60,000 nt of DNA. Origin: Takakia lepidozioides. Lineage: Eukaryota; Streptophyta; Takakiopsida; Takakiales; Takakiaceae. The notes beneath the pieces are model-generated. The model saw only the letters and a program-made list of their open reading frames with translations. It was not told the origin of the DNA and did no database searches. The position numbers and the translations under genes are program-made. Below, piece by piece: positions 44,190 through 54,429 of this stretch; position 1 is the stretch's first letter, and each line of letters opens with the position of its first letter. The stretch covers positions 56,154,756 through 56,214,755 of the forward strand of contig CM060731.1 in NCBI GenBank assembly GCA_030704615.1, read 5' to 3'.

Positions 44190-45640
44190 TCAGGAACCGC
44201 CGTATACGTCGTCTCTCTCCTCCGGTGACAATGGGTCCAATGTCAGGCTCCCAATTGTCCTCCGTAACTGCAACCTTAAGTCCAGTGGGCTTAGAGGTAG
44301 AGGACGCGTCCCGTGGTTGCTATGCTGCAACCTCTTGAGCAGTACCCCTTCCTGCTCAGTCAATGACAAGGCCTCATCCTGCCCCATCATCTCATCATTG
44401 AGAACCTCCTCATCCCGAGAAGAATCCCCAACCTCATCCATCACAGCTGCCTTCGCTGCCAACTCCCTCTGAACCTCGAGCACCTCCCACGTGTGCCATG
44501 GATGTCTACACCTCGTGGTCCTCACCGGCTCGCCCCCACTCGCTGCCTGTACCGTCTCGGTAGGCAGAGAGACCGTCAAGGGAAGTGCACTCCGCACTCT
44601 ACGTTGCTCAGCCATAGCCAAGCTGACAATCCAGGTCAAGCAATTGAGATCCATTGCTTGCCCCAACACCTGACGACGTGATGCCTCAGAAAGAGAAGGC
44701 ACCGCCGTGGTCCCAGTGGAAAACCCCATAGCCCGCTCTCGCTCGTCGGCATTAGGCTCCACTAACTGCTGCAACTGAGCATCCCACAAGAGGCCAGGTC
44801 CACCATCCCGAAAAGCATGGGATCCTGGGAAGCTGAGCAGTGTAGGTAATGCTGCTCGTGGTTGACCCACCCTGTTGACCACTGCCAAAGGCGAACGGTC
44901 ATCGTGTCTCACACGTTGAGACTGCCTTCCTGTGTCCAAAATGCCATCCACGGTGAGGTGTGCTGGCCGCTGCACCCCATCAAATGCACGCTTGAGCAGT
45001 GCGGGTGGCATCAAGTTAGTCCACCATAGTCGTGGACGATGAGCCCGTGACCCCACTGCAGCTGCATCCAGCAACACTGCTGACCCAAGCCACGACCGGA
45101 CTTGATGCACACTGGCCATCACCCTGGCCCGAGAATCACCCATCAGTGGCACATTCTCCAAGATGTATGCTGGAGATACAGCTTGATGAAGCTGCAAGCG
45201 CGCAAAATCCGCACCATCTCCCAAAACAGACCCGTCCTCGAGTCTCGCAATCCATTGCCATGCCCGGCTGATGAATGCCCTTGGCAGGGCCAACCTGCCA
45301 CTACCAGATCAATGGAGCCAACCTGCTCCAAATCTTGCGCCCCCAACAACGGAAATGTCTGCTGGCAAGGCTTGTTGGTATCCACGAACTGCAGACACAG
45401 GCAACAAGTCAGGGTACTGCTGTACCAACTGAGCCACATGGCGCAGTGAGACGCGTCGTGCAGTCTCATCCCTCTCCACATACAGGTAACGCCTTACCCG
45501 CACACCTGCCTGTAGCACAGCAGCCAATCCGGTGCTGATCCCGCCAAACAAGTCCAGAAGGCAAATGCCTTCATCCGGCCGCTGCCACACAAGAGGTGTG
45601 GTGTCCAATGGACAACTGAGGTGGCCCTGGTGCAATCACC
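44190..45640 (-). pseudogene. DNMT3-like DNA cytosine-5 methyltransferase domain in gypsy element C
   Basis: Three frames together give every catalytic block in linear order. Motif I is ICLLDLFGGISTGLAAVLQA with VRRYLYVERDETA; motif IV is IDLVVAGWPCQGHSSAGHGN with the catalytic P-C-Q cysteine, then SRTGLFWEMVRIL. Motif VI is SPAYILENVPLMGDSRARV. Motif VIII is AVGSRAHRPRLWWTNL, close to the A-H-R-A-R-Y-F-W-G-N-L of DNMT3. Motifs IX-X are ERERAMGFSTGTT and RRQVLGQAMDLNCLTWIVSL. The short target-recognition region and wording match DNMT3, and the order is not rearranged as in DRM. Frames change near 45350 (run of five G) and 45215. The role would be CG or other cytosine methylation, perhaps of the element itself. 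Confidence 0.88.
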
Positions 45641-46623
45641 GCACTCTCCTCCTCTCCTGACGGTACAAAAGCTTCTACCCAAGCTTGTTGCACCCGTCCA
45701 TCAGCAGCTTGCTGCAAATCCTTGCTCGTACCCCACAACGGAGTGTGAGCAACCATGGCAGGCAACTCCGCCGTACCATGCATGTCATCCTGCTCTGCTG
45801 GAGGTGGCACATCCTCTGCATGGGCATTGCCTTCCAGCAACTCTCCAGGCCAACTAACTGCAGCTGTGAAGGCGGCTAGTGTTGGCATCTTGCCCCGCTG
45901 GGCAGCTGCAATACCCCCAATGAATGTCACAGGGAGCTGTGCACGGCGACCATCCCCTGACTGCCATCCAGGCCTGTAGGATGCTGACTCCTCCCAGAAA
46001 TCCAGGGTGAAGCCCATGGGGTATAACACTGCCCCACCAACGAGGACATCGTAAGAGACCGCGTCTGTCACAATGGCCTTGGCTCGCATCACTGAGCCAT
46101 CTACAGGATGATCCGGCTGCAGTCTAATAGCCAACTGATGCCGTGTCATGCCGCGAGCCTGCTCTGATCCTCCCAGAGATGTCTGTATCTGGAAAGGACA
46201 AGGCTCCATATCCGCCTCCATGAGGCCCAAACCTGCAATAGCAGCTCTGCCCAACATCAGTGGCTGAGCTCCTGAGTCCAACAAGACCCGCAGTGGCCGG
46301 TACTTCTTGCCTGCCGGTCCACTCAAAGTGAAAATGCCTCCCTGGTTGTCTAACAAGACAACTCCAGGTGTCACCATGGCGCGCTCAAAGGCTGGCCTAG
46401 CTGGCAGCTCCGTCAACCTGGCAGCTGCAGCTTGCCATGGCGCAGCCGTGGCAGTCTTGACCCTCAAATCCGAGGATCCCTCTGCCACTACACCTTCCAC
46501 TAACTCCGCAGAAGATGAAGTGACCTCCCCACTCTCACAGAGTGTTGCTGCTAGTCTGAACACTGCAGCTGGTCTCACCCCCGGCGTCGCAATCATGTTG
46601 CCGAGAACAGTGGGGCTTGACAC
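45571..46623 (-). CDS. Aspartic protease region of gypsy element C
   Basis: The 350-residue frame holds YRPLRVLLDSGAQPLMLGRA, with D-S-G of a retropepsin, then IAGLGLMEADMEPCPFQIQT and SYDVLVGGAVLYPMGFTLDF, the flap and the second conserved block. It lies between gag and the methyltransferase. The region after it (AELPAMVAHTPLWGTSKDLQ) is a linker of unknown role that joins the methyltransferase frame near 45600. The enzyme would cut the polyprotein, possibly releasing the methyltransferase. Confidence 0.82.
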   Translation of the reverse strand: MSSPTVLGNMIATPGVRPAAVFRLAATLCESGEVTSSSAELVEGVVAEGSSDLRVKTATAAPWQAAAARLTELPARPAFERAMVTPGVVLLDNQGGIFTLSGPAGKKYRPLRVLLDSGAQPLMLGRAAIAGLGLMEADMEPCPFQIQTSLGGSEQARGMTRHQLAIRLQPDHPVDGSVMRAKAIVTDAVSYDVLVGGAVLYPMGFTLDFWEESASYRPGWQSGDGRRAQLPVTFIGGIAAAQRGKMPTLAAFTAAVSWPGELLEGNAHAEDVPPPAEQDDMHGTAELPAMVAHTPLWGTSKDLQQAADGRVQQAWVEAFVPSGEEESAVIAPGPPQLSIGHHTSCVAAAG

Positions 46624-46659
46624 ACAGAGGTGGCTGCCCCCAATAACACACCGGCTGCA

Positions 46660-48515
46660 CTAGCCTTGGCAGCAGGTGTCATGCTGCACGTGTAGCTCTC
46701 CCCAATGGCATAGTAACCTCCGCCTCGGTAACAGTCGGGCGAGAACTAGGTGCCATGGATGGCGTCGACACAGTCTCCGCCAATGTGAATGACTGAGGAA
46801 GCCTGCCTGACGGCTTGCCTCCCCACGCTGTGGATCCAATTCCACCTCTGCACCTCGTGGCTCAGGAACTCGTGCTGCTCCTCGAGTCACGGCTGCAGCA
46901 GACTCCACCTGCTCTAGTGGTAGTGCTGCTCCGCACATGAATCCCATGCCTCCCATATCTCCTCCCTCAGGAGCAGGAGGTGGACCATCCCGCCTGGGAG
47001 CCGGTACCGCCTGAGCTATAGCCATGGCAGCGAGCCTCTGCTCTAGCTGCTGAAGCCGGTTGGCCATGCCTTGATCAACACCCTGACCTCCGCGTCCTTG
47101 GCCATGTTGAGCTTGCCCTTGGCCTGCACCTCGTGCCCGACCACCTCGTCCTCTCTGGGCTGGTCCACCTCGCCCCCGGCCACCATTGTTCCCTTGGAAC
47201 TGGCCTGGGCGCAACTCAGGATGCAAGTCATAACACTGGGCATCTCCATGCCCATACTTGCCACAATGCCCACACTGCAACTGTGCAGGCTGTGCTTGTG
47301 CCGGCCTTCTGCCACTCTCTGGGCAATCTCTCTTGACATGGGGTCCTCCACATGTCCAACATATCACCCCTGGTTGCTGTTGGCCTGCAAAAGATGCCAC
47401 GGGCCTCTGCACCTGAGGTCCCCTGTAAGCTCCATGGAACTTGGGCTGGGCAACCTTGCCCCCCTGACCACGCTGTTGGGCAGTCCCTTGTGCTTGTGGG
47501 CTGACAGCTGTGCCCCGTACAGGCATGTCCTTGCCAAATCCAATTGTAACAACTCGCTCCTCCACCATGTTGAGCTCAATCCGCTCAGCCAGCAGAAACA
47601 CATCTGCTAATGTGGGTTGGGCTGCTTGTAACAGGGTTGCATCTCGCACCCTTCTCTTGAGCTCCTTGTCCAGAATTCCATACCAAAACTGGATTGCCTG
47701 AGCTTCAGTAACCCCTTGGGTCACACTTATCAAGCGCCTCATACGAGTGTACGCCTCTCGCAGGCTCTCACTGGGTTTGCGCTGGAAGTCTTGCAAACTT
47801 CGCAGCTTCTCTGTCCGTACACCTTGGTAGTTCCTCCGCAACTCCTGGAAGAACTCCACCACCGGGTTGAATCTAGGCACATGTGTTGTAGTGTGGCAGG
47901 AGGAGTAGTAGCACCTTTTGAACTGGTACCACCTGCAGAAGTACCAGCACTACCTGCTCCACTACTAGTGCTGGCAGTGGGAGCTATTGGTACTGATGCA
48001 GCTACTGGTCGCGTCGTGCCTCGAGTAATGGAGACGTAGTCAGGTGACCAATACATCCTCCACTCCTCAATCTCTGCTTCATGTCCTCGCCTGAACTCGT
48101 GGTAATCGTCCATAGGCGGGCCTTCCAAATGCTGGAACAGTCCCTTCCACGCCATGAATGGGGTGAATAGCTGTGGATTGCGCATCTGCTGCAAATCACA
48201 CCAGCTGTCGAACTCCTGGATAAAGTCATCCAACTCGATTGTGCCCACAGCTCCAGAGTACCTACGAGGCCCCTTGGTAGCTCCATACATCTCCTCCATG
48301 TCGTCCCACAACAATGGCGAATGAAAGTGCACACCTGTTGATGAAGCCTCCGAGTCTGTGTCTGACTCTACAGTAATTGAGGGTGGCGGTGAAGGTGGTC
48401 TGAACCGAATACCTCGTCTTGTGAACCCACTCTCACTGTTACTGCCTGTAGCCGTACTCCCCTCAAAACCCTTGGGTAACTCCGTAATGACACTCACAAT
48501 GTGCACCTCCTCCAC
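46660..48515 (-). pseudogene. gag of gypsy element C with two CCHC zinc knuckles
   Basis: The first frame (47739-48515) starts MEEVHIVSVITELPKGFEG and includes ELDDFIQEFDSWCDLQQMRN and FTPFMAWKGLFQHLEGPPM, a capsid-like helical region. Near 47885 the frame changes to PRFNPVVEFFQELRRNYQGV, SESLREAYTRMRRLISVTQG and IQFWYGILDKELKRRV, the rest of the Retrotrans_gag core. Then come zinc knuckles CWTCGGPHVKRDC and CGHCGKYGHGDAQC, an Arg/Gly-rich stretch and a Gln-rich helix. I chose 48515 as start because it follows the primer-binding-like site directly. Confidence 0.82.
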
Positions 48516-48527
48516 GTGACACTATAA

Positions 48528-48541
48528 GGCTCTAGTACTAA
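48528..48541 (-). promoter_or_regulatory. Candidate primer binding site of gypsy element C
   Basis: The minus strand reads TTAGTACTAGAGCC just upstream of the gag ATG. It resembles the TGGTATCAGAGC site used with initiator Met tRNA but differs at three or four positions. If right, the 5' LTR ends near 48545. Confidence 0.4.
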
Positions 48542-49035
48542 TCTAATAGTGACACGGGTGGGCACCTGTTGCAGTTTTAAGGGTCATATCCCAATGGCTC
48601 AGGGCACCTGCACCTGCATCCACCGCAAGAACTCCTATGGTTGGCTGGTCATCAACCCAGCCTCACCATAGAAGAAACACTGGTGGTCTTGCTGGTCATC
48701 ACTCCAGCCTCACCACCGACAGCATACTCTAGGATTGACCGGTGATCAAATCCGGCCTAATCCCTATGAAAGTAAGCGCCCACACAAAACCAACATGGCG
48801 CACAGTCAAGCATGCAGGTGTTGGGGGGGATCCAAACACAAGAAATCAAAACATCAACACCCCCACACCAAAATCCAGCTGCAATGCTGATCCTGCAGAA
48901 TATCCCAGCCCAAAACCCCGGACTGACTGGCCTCCACCAAGAGAGGCTTTGGCAACTACAAGTACAAGGTAATGAAAATAGTACAGAGATGGAGAGGAAG
49001 AATAGAAGCCCGACCAAGCAAGATCTAATCCTGAT

Positions 49036-49785
49036 CTATGCTATCAACTGCCAGACTTCTCTCAAAGTGCCTCGCTCTGCATGATGGTAAGGTGTAGGAG
49101 GTATATCTATGTCCAGAAACCTGCCACTAACCTTGTCCCAAGCTACAGTAGCTCGCTCTAACCAACCCTCCTCCTCTTTCTGCCAGGTAGAGACAAAGCA
49201 ATACTCCCCTATCTCCCGCTCATTGAACACTAAAGAAAACAAAGGTAGGGTCTGATAGTCTCTCAACTCGAAAGCTTTGAGATGGTTGCGGGTGTCCTCA
49301 TTGCGAATGACTGCATCTCCTTCACGCACAACAAACATGTCATTGCTGATGAACCCCCGCTCGTGGTTGCCCTGTGTAGAGCGTATCCGGCTGCAACCAT
49401 GTCTGATTGCACAAACTTGTGTAGCTCTTGCTCCTCTGCTCCAGTACACCACGGCCTTGTGGCTGAACACCTTGGTCCCCGGGGCTGTCTTTGGCTGTGT
49501 TCCAAGCCTAGCTTTCACCCACTTTGGTATTTCACCTACAGCTGCAGAACTGCTGGCTCCAACAGAGTTCTGACTGTCCAAGGCGATATTGAGGCCCTCA
49601 ATGTCAACTACAGCAGTCTGTTGTCTACTGCTAATGCCTGACTCCCAGTATGCAATCAACTCGTCCAACTGTTCTCCACTCAAATCAGTCTGAGTTCCTT
49701 GGGAAACATAAATCCTGTCCCCTTGTGTGCACAGGCTAAGAGAAGAGACCTGCCCTTCAATTACGTCCTCATTTCCCCCAGCCAT
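49036..49785 (-). CDS. Unrecognised 249-residue ORF upstream of gypsy element C
   Basis: The frame opens MAGGNEDVIEGQVSSLSLCT and includes QGTQTDLSGEQLDELIAYWE, DIEGLNIALDSQNSVGASSS, FISNDMFVVREGDAVIRNED and EEEGWLERATVAWDKVSGRF. Composition is clearly protein-like; I know no family. It lies on the same strand as element C, about 500 bases before its gag. It could be an extra retrotransposon ORF, a relic of another element, or a captured gene. No transmembrane segment is seen. Confidence 0.45.
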   Translation of the reverse strand: MAGGNEDVIEGQVSSLSLCTQGDRIYVSQGTQTDLSGEQLDELIAYWESGISSRQQTAVVDIEGLNIALDSQNSVGASSSAAVGEIPKWVKARLGTQPKTAPGTKVFSHKAVVYWSRGARATQVCAIRHGCSRIRSTQGNHERGFISNDMFVVREGDAVIRNEDTRNHLKAFELRDYQTLPLFSLVFNEREIGEYCFVSTWQKEEEGWLERATVAWDKVSGRFLDIDIPPTPYHHAERGTLREVWQLIA

Positions 49786-50036
49786 GCAAGGAGTACATCC
49801 ACAGATTTGTCTCTCATATAGACCAGCACAGGTTCTAGAGACAGGATTGTGGATCTTTTATGGCACACTCACACTCTAAAAATTCCATAGATTTTCAGCA
49901 GAGTCCCAAAAACAGAAACCAGGTCTAGGTAGGTAGATTTCCCCTTTCTGCAGCTATCCTCCCAAAAACTGAGTCAAACGGAGTCCATCTGACAAAGTTA
50001 TGACCAGTTAGGCTCTAAATCATTTAAATTAGATCA

Positions 50037-50041
<5 letters not shown>

Positions 50042-50084
<43 letters not shown>

Positions 50085-50378
50085 CGAAAACGTTCTCACC
50101 ATTAAAAACTGTTCCCACGTCTTTTGGGATTCACTGCAGGTTCCCTAAGAATTCCTTGGACTCCTTCTTCAAACCTTCATAATAGCTTTTTCCAAGGTTA
50201 AAGCAGGTGAAGCCAATGTCAACACAGAGGCCACGGCTTTGGGAAGACGGAATGAATGGCGATGTTCTGCTGGAACTCCAGGGAAGCAAGAGCTGCTGCT
50301 GCCGGGAGGTCAGGGTGGACGAGGCATCGCTGTCCAAACCACACCACACATATATGCACAATAAAGTAGTCTGCCACA
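50042..50378 (-). mobile_element. Chimeric retrocopy: LTR start fused to a polyadenylated gene end
   Basis: On the minus strand, a polypurine tract (AGTTAGGGGGGCGAT) precedes TGTGGCAGACTAC at 50378. After about 54 bases the LTR similarity stops at GACAGCGATG. Unrelated sequence follows that encodes GLCVDIGFTCFNLGKSYYEG and LKKESKEFLGNLQ-stop, then an 80-base tail and 39 A. This looks like the 3' end of an mRNA with its poly(A), joined to an LTR start by template switching. I do not recognise the gene. Confidence 0.6.
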
Positions 50379-50746
50379 ATCGCCCCCCTAACTGGTGGAT
50401 AGGTCCCTCTACCTCCAGATAGCTACAAGATGTAATAGCCACAGCTGTACTAAGTCCTCTATCACTGTCCCTATTGTACTCAAACTCTATAGACCAAGAG
50501 GCCGGGTACAAGAGTAGCCCCATCGTTAGTCGCCATTATATACCAATCCGACATTACCTGACTACAGACACAAGCAGCACACACAAGAGGTCATTTTGGG
50601 TTGATGGTCGGCCAAATCCTCCATGGGTCATGACACAAGGTCAAGGACAATGTGGTGAGGGCACATTCTTCGACCTATTTCAGCCTGTTTTGCCCTCTCA
50701 TCAGACTCAGCCCTGAGATGCATATTGAATTCTGTAAGTTAGCTCG

Positions 50747-52140
50747 TTGGGTACCATGATTTGGTATGATGTTTACAAGGTTTTTGGGAGAGTAAGCTTG
50801 GTCTTAGCAGGCCGTGCCCTCCAAGGTCACGTTCATTCTACTCTCAAGGCATGTGCCAGCAAAGGTGCCTTGGAAAAAGGAAAACAGGTCCAAGCTGACA
50901 TTTTGAAAGCTGGAATTGCACCAATGTCATTTTAGAGACTGCCCTTGCCGCCATGCGGGCCAAGTGTGGGAGCATGAAGGATGCCCGTCGAGTTTTCGAC
51001 AATATGGCTGGACGAGATGTGGTTTCATTGTGCGATGATTGCTGCAGGATATGCTCGTTTGCAAAGCGTGTCCAAGCCTGGCAGCCCTGGAAAAGGGCGA
51101 AGAGGTGCATGGCGACATCGTCAGAGCTGGAATTGTACCAGATGTGATCCTGAACTCTGCCCTGGTGGACATGTATGCCAAATGTGGGTGCATGGAGGAT
51201 GCAAAGGGAGTGCGACAATATGGCTGAATGAGCTGTGGTGTCGTGGAATGCAATGATCGCAGGATATGCACAACATGGTTGTCATAGGAAGGTCCTGCAA
51301 CTATTTGAAGGAATGCAAAAGAGCGGCTTGAAGCAGTATGTGTTCTCTCTGCATGCAACCACACTGGCCTTTTGAATGAAGGTAGACGCTACTTCAATTC
51401 CCTGATTCAAGATCATGGTGTCACTCCGACAATATAGCACTTTGGCTGCATGGTGGACCTTCTTGGACGTGCGGGACAACTGAATAAGGCAGTGGACCTG
51501 ATTAATAAAATGCCAATCAATCCAGATGTTGTGGTGTGGAAGGCCTTGTTTAGTGCCTGCAGAATCCATGACAATGTAGAGATGGCTCAACGTGCGGCAA
51601 CATCTATCCTCAAGTGGAATGAACAGGATGCCGCGACTTATGTTGCTATCAAACATCTATGCTGCAGCTGGCAGGTGGGTTGATACTGTAAAGGTGAAAA
51701 GAATGATGAAGGTCAGAGGGGTTGAAAAGGAGCCAGGTCGCTGCTGCATTGAGGTTTGCAACAGGGTGCACACCTTTGTTGTAGATGACAAGTTACATCC
51801 CAGAATTAAGGAAATCCATGCTGAGCTGAGAAGATTGTCTGGGAAGATGAAGGAGGCGGGGTATGTGCCTGACAGGCGCTTTGTATTGCATGATGTGGGG
51901 AGGAGGAAAATGAATTTTCTCTTTGCCACCACAGTCAGAAGCTGGCCATTGGTTTTGGGCTGATCAGCATGACCCCTAGGACGCCTCTCCATCTCATCAA
52001 GAATCTTCGAGTGTGTGGTGACTGCCACACCTCCACCAAATTCATCTCAAAGATTGTTGGCCGAGCAATTGTTGTACGGGACGCTAACCGCTTTCACCAC
52101 TTTGAAGATGTGATTTGTTCTTGTGGTGATTACTGGTGAA
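50747..52140 (+). pseudogene. PPR-E-DYW gene relic
   Basis: Plus-strand pieces read LKACASKGALEKGKQVQADI and ALVDMYAKCGCMEDAKGV, then VDLLGRAGQLNKAVDLINKM with VVWKALFSACRIHDNVEMAQ, all PPR or PLS motifs. Then come the E domain (HTFVVDDKLHPRIKEIHAEL) and a DYW domain ending [34 protein letters not shown] and a stop at about 52137. DYW proteins act in organelle RNA C-to-U editing. Frames are interrupted several times. The H-S-E of the deaminase site reads H-S-Q, so the catalytic Glu is lost. No signal peptide or start survives. Confidence 0.88.
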
Positions 52141-52883
52141 AGGATGTCTTCTTGGAAAAATGCGAGTGTCTTGCTTCATTCATTGATCTGTGACTTAGCT
52201 ACTCACACCATCCACCATTTCCCGAAAGTATTGACCATGATGTATTGTTGAGTGCATTTCCTGTGCCATAAATCCACAGGAAATGATAGTGAGGTCTACC
52301 CGGCATAGGTGGGAAGTCAGCCCACAATTGCACTTGACTGAAGGGGTGATTTTTTTATTGATTCTGGTGACAGTGGATGGAAATCAGAGTGCTGTCCTAA
52401 TTCTGGGTTTGGGTGGTGGAGCTTCTCCAAAGCTTCAAGATGGAAGTGAATACGAATTTTAATGAGCTTGATGAGAGGGGCAGCCCTGTGCACAAGTTTG
52501 TTCAGCATCTTAAATTTGGACATGTTTGTTTGTTTGGATGGAGCCCTTGACGAACTTGCATGAATATTGTCAAAAGCTAGCGTTAACCCACCAAGATCCA
52601 ATCCCATGGTGGATGCTTGAAAGTTCATATAGTGATTGTAAGGGTATTTGGGTATGTTGATATTGATTGATGCGGCTTGTGAAAATTGAATGGTGAAATG
52701 CAGATCCACCATTTTTCTTCCAGAAAAAAACAAAACACGGGATCTCTGCATGTACCACCGTGGGGATAATCCAGCCCCTTTTTTTGTGAAAAATTGAACA
52801 TAGTTCTCAGAATTCGTCGCTAGTAGTGTGGAGCAACACGAAGCCCTAGTGAATCTCAATATGAAGTATCAACTAGCAGTCAG

Positions 52884-53110
52884 TAGCTCAGTTGGTTAAG
52901 TGCACCGAGTGCCACCCAGATGTGTCTGAGGTCCAATCTTGCTACGGCAAGTGTGGTATAGTTCCTGGGCGGTGTCCCACTCATTCGCCTCCATGGCGCA
53001 TAAATGAAAGAGGTTATTTTCTCCTCTCACCACTAAGGGGCCTGATTTGTGAGCTGTCGCTCCCAGGTGTTTCCCTTTTGAATATATATATACATATGAA
53101 GTCCAAGTCC
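52884..53110 (+). mobile_element. tRNA-derived SINE
   Basis: The head CAGTAGCTCAGTTGGTTAAG is a good RNA polymerase III box A, and AGGTCCAATCTTGC 33 bases later is a degenerate box B. A non-tRNA body follows and ends in a TATATATATACATATG simple repeat. The structure is that of a plant SINE. The tRNA part cannot fold as a true tRNA, so it is not a tRNA gene. Confidence 0.65.
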
Positions 53111-53331
53111 AAGATCGAGTTTTTGTTGAATTGAAAATAAAATATAGTAGAGGACCTGCTTTATACATATATATAGATAAATAGATAGATAAGATACATA
53201 CGTCACACTTCAAGACATAAGAGATAAGACTTAGCTTTGGTCCACAGAGTATGTATCGTTCAGTTTTGGAAATTGAAAGTAGCCAGAGTCCTACAATGGT
53301 AAGTAGGTTATGTGCCAGCTTTCAAAAGAGA

Positions 53332-54379
53332 CTACCTTCCAAACTGGAATTTATTCAGAGAATCTAGCTGATGGAATCCGGTGATTTTGCCAACAGGAGT
53401 AAAAACGAACTTTCCAAAGGGCCTAGAGTCTCTGAACAAGCGAATGTAATAATCCCTCTTATCACGATACGTTTCAAACGTGAAAGAAGGGATGCCCATA
53501 ACCTGTTCGATCCAAGAGCCCTCCAAATCACACAAATGATTTTTGCTGTCACTATCAACAGGTGCGGCATACATCACAATTCCATTTCTCCTCTTGAAGC
53601 TTGGAAATATTGGGAAGGTGACAGCTGGAGCAAACCCGTACAAACGGTGAACCCCCCCTGGACAAAATAAGGAGAGTTCCTGTAACCTGTATCAAACAAC
53701 ATGGTGTGTTTATTTGAAGAAACAAATGTGACAAGCAGTTCGAATTTGTTCTTGACCGCTCCATGTACCGCAACAACAACCACAACAATACAAGCCAAGT
53801 CGTGAGGAGAAGTTCGGTTTGTCAACTCCGCAATGGAGTGAGTGTGAATGAAGTTCAGTTTAACCTCGAAGGGGTCAATGACATCAATTGTTGTTGCTGT
53901 CCCAACCCTAATAGCTTCCCTACAATCACCCTTTTCAAAGTCAGATCTGTTTTTCACGGAGAAGTTAGAAATCCGGATGTGATTGCCGATGGTCAACTTG
54001 TCGGAATGAATGGCGCAGTTGTCCCCTTCAACGCTGAGGCTGATGGTAGAATATCCACAAGATCACAATGCAAATAGATGTAGCTCTGTCCACCTTTGCC
54101 AAATGTACCATAACGGTTGAGCACACGACCTTCGAAAGCTGCATTGGTCATCTTAGTGTTGATTTCATCAATGGACAAAATGGTAACAGGTGCGGGCCTC
54201 TTCATTTTACTAGGACTTGGACTCAGACTGTTTGCGGCTTTTGGAATTTTGGAAGAAGAACCCATGGAGCCGCTCGGACTGGATTCATTTACATTGGGAG
54301 ATTTCACCGGCGATGAATCGGCCATGGAGGAAACTGTCAGAACTGCTGGCTTTACACTAGTACGAAAATCTGTGCACAA
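53332..54379 (-). CDS. Hypothetical protein, possibly with an OB-type fold, two frame breaks
   Basis: The start is probably MADSSPVKSPNVNESSPSGS (about 54324). A Ser/Pro-rich N-terminus is followed by FEGRVLNRYGTFGKGGQSYI and YLHCDLVD. After a one-base break near 53996 comes LTIGNHIRISNFSVKNRSDF with EKGDCREAIRVGTATTIDVI, the style of an RPA-like OB domain. After a break at a run of seven G or C (about 53655) comes HRLYGFAPAVTFPIFPSFKR, ending LDSLNKFQFGR. Fixing two single bases would give one frame of about 330 residues, so it may be an intact single-exon gene misread by sequencing. The OB assignment is weak. Confidence 0.4.
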
Positions 54380-54429
54380 TAAAAGGACTGTAAATAGTCT
54401 GTACAGTACATATCAGTGACAGACCTTTT

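Larger units (their letters stand above)
40888..48545 (-). mobile_element. Ty3/gypsy retrotransposon C carrying a DNMT3-like methyltransferase and a PHD finger
   Basis: In minus-strand order it contains a primer-binding-like site, gag with two zinc knuckles, protease, DNA cytosine methyltransferase, reverse transcriptase, RNase H, integrase and a PHD finger. Block order and spacing show one polyprotein. Frame changes fall near 47885, 46700, 45600, 45350, 45215, 44200 and 41850, with one in-frame TAG near 41531. LTRs could not be bounded; the 3' end seems cut near 40888 at the OTU fragment. Acquisition of cytosine methyltransferases by retrotransposons has been reported in charophyte algae and dinoflagellates; the combination with PHD is what I find notable. 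Confidence 0.88.

Noticed and set aside
52884-52960. Functional tRNA gene
   Set aside because: Only the box A region matches well; no cloverleaf can be drawn and box B is degenerate, so it is the head of a SINE.
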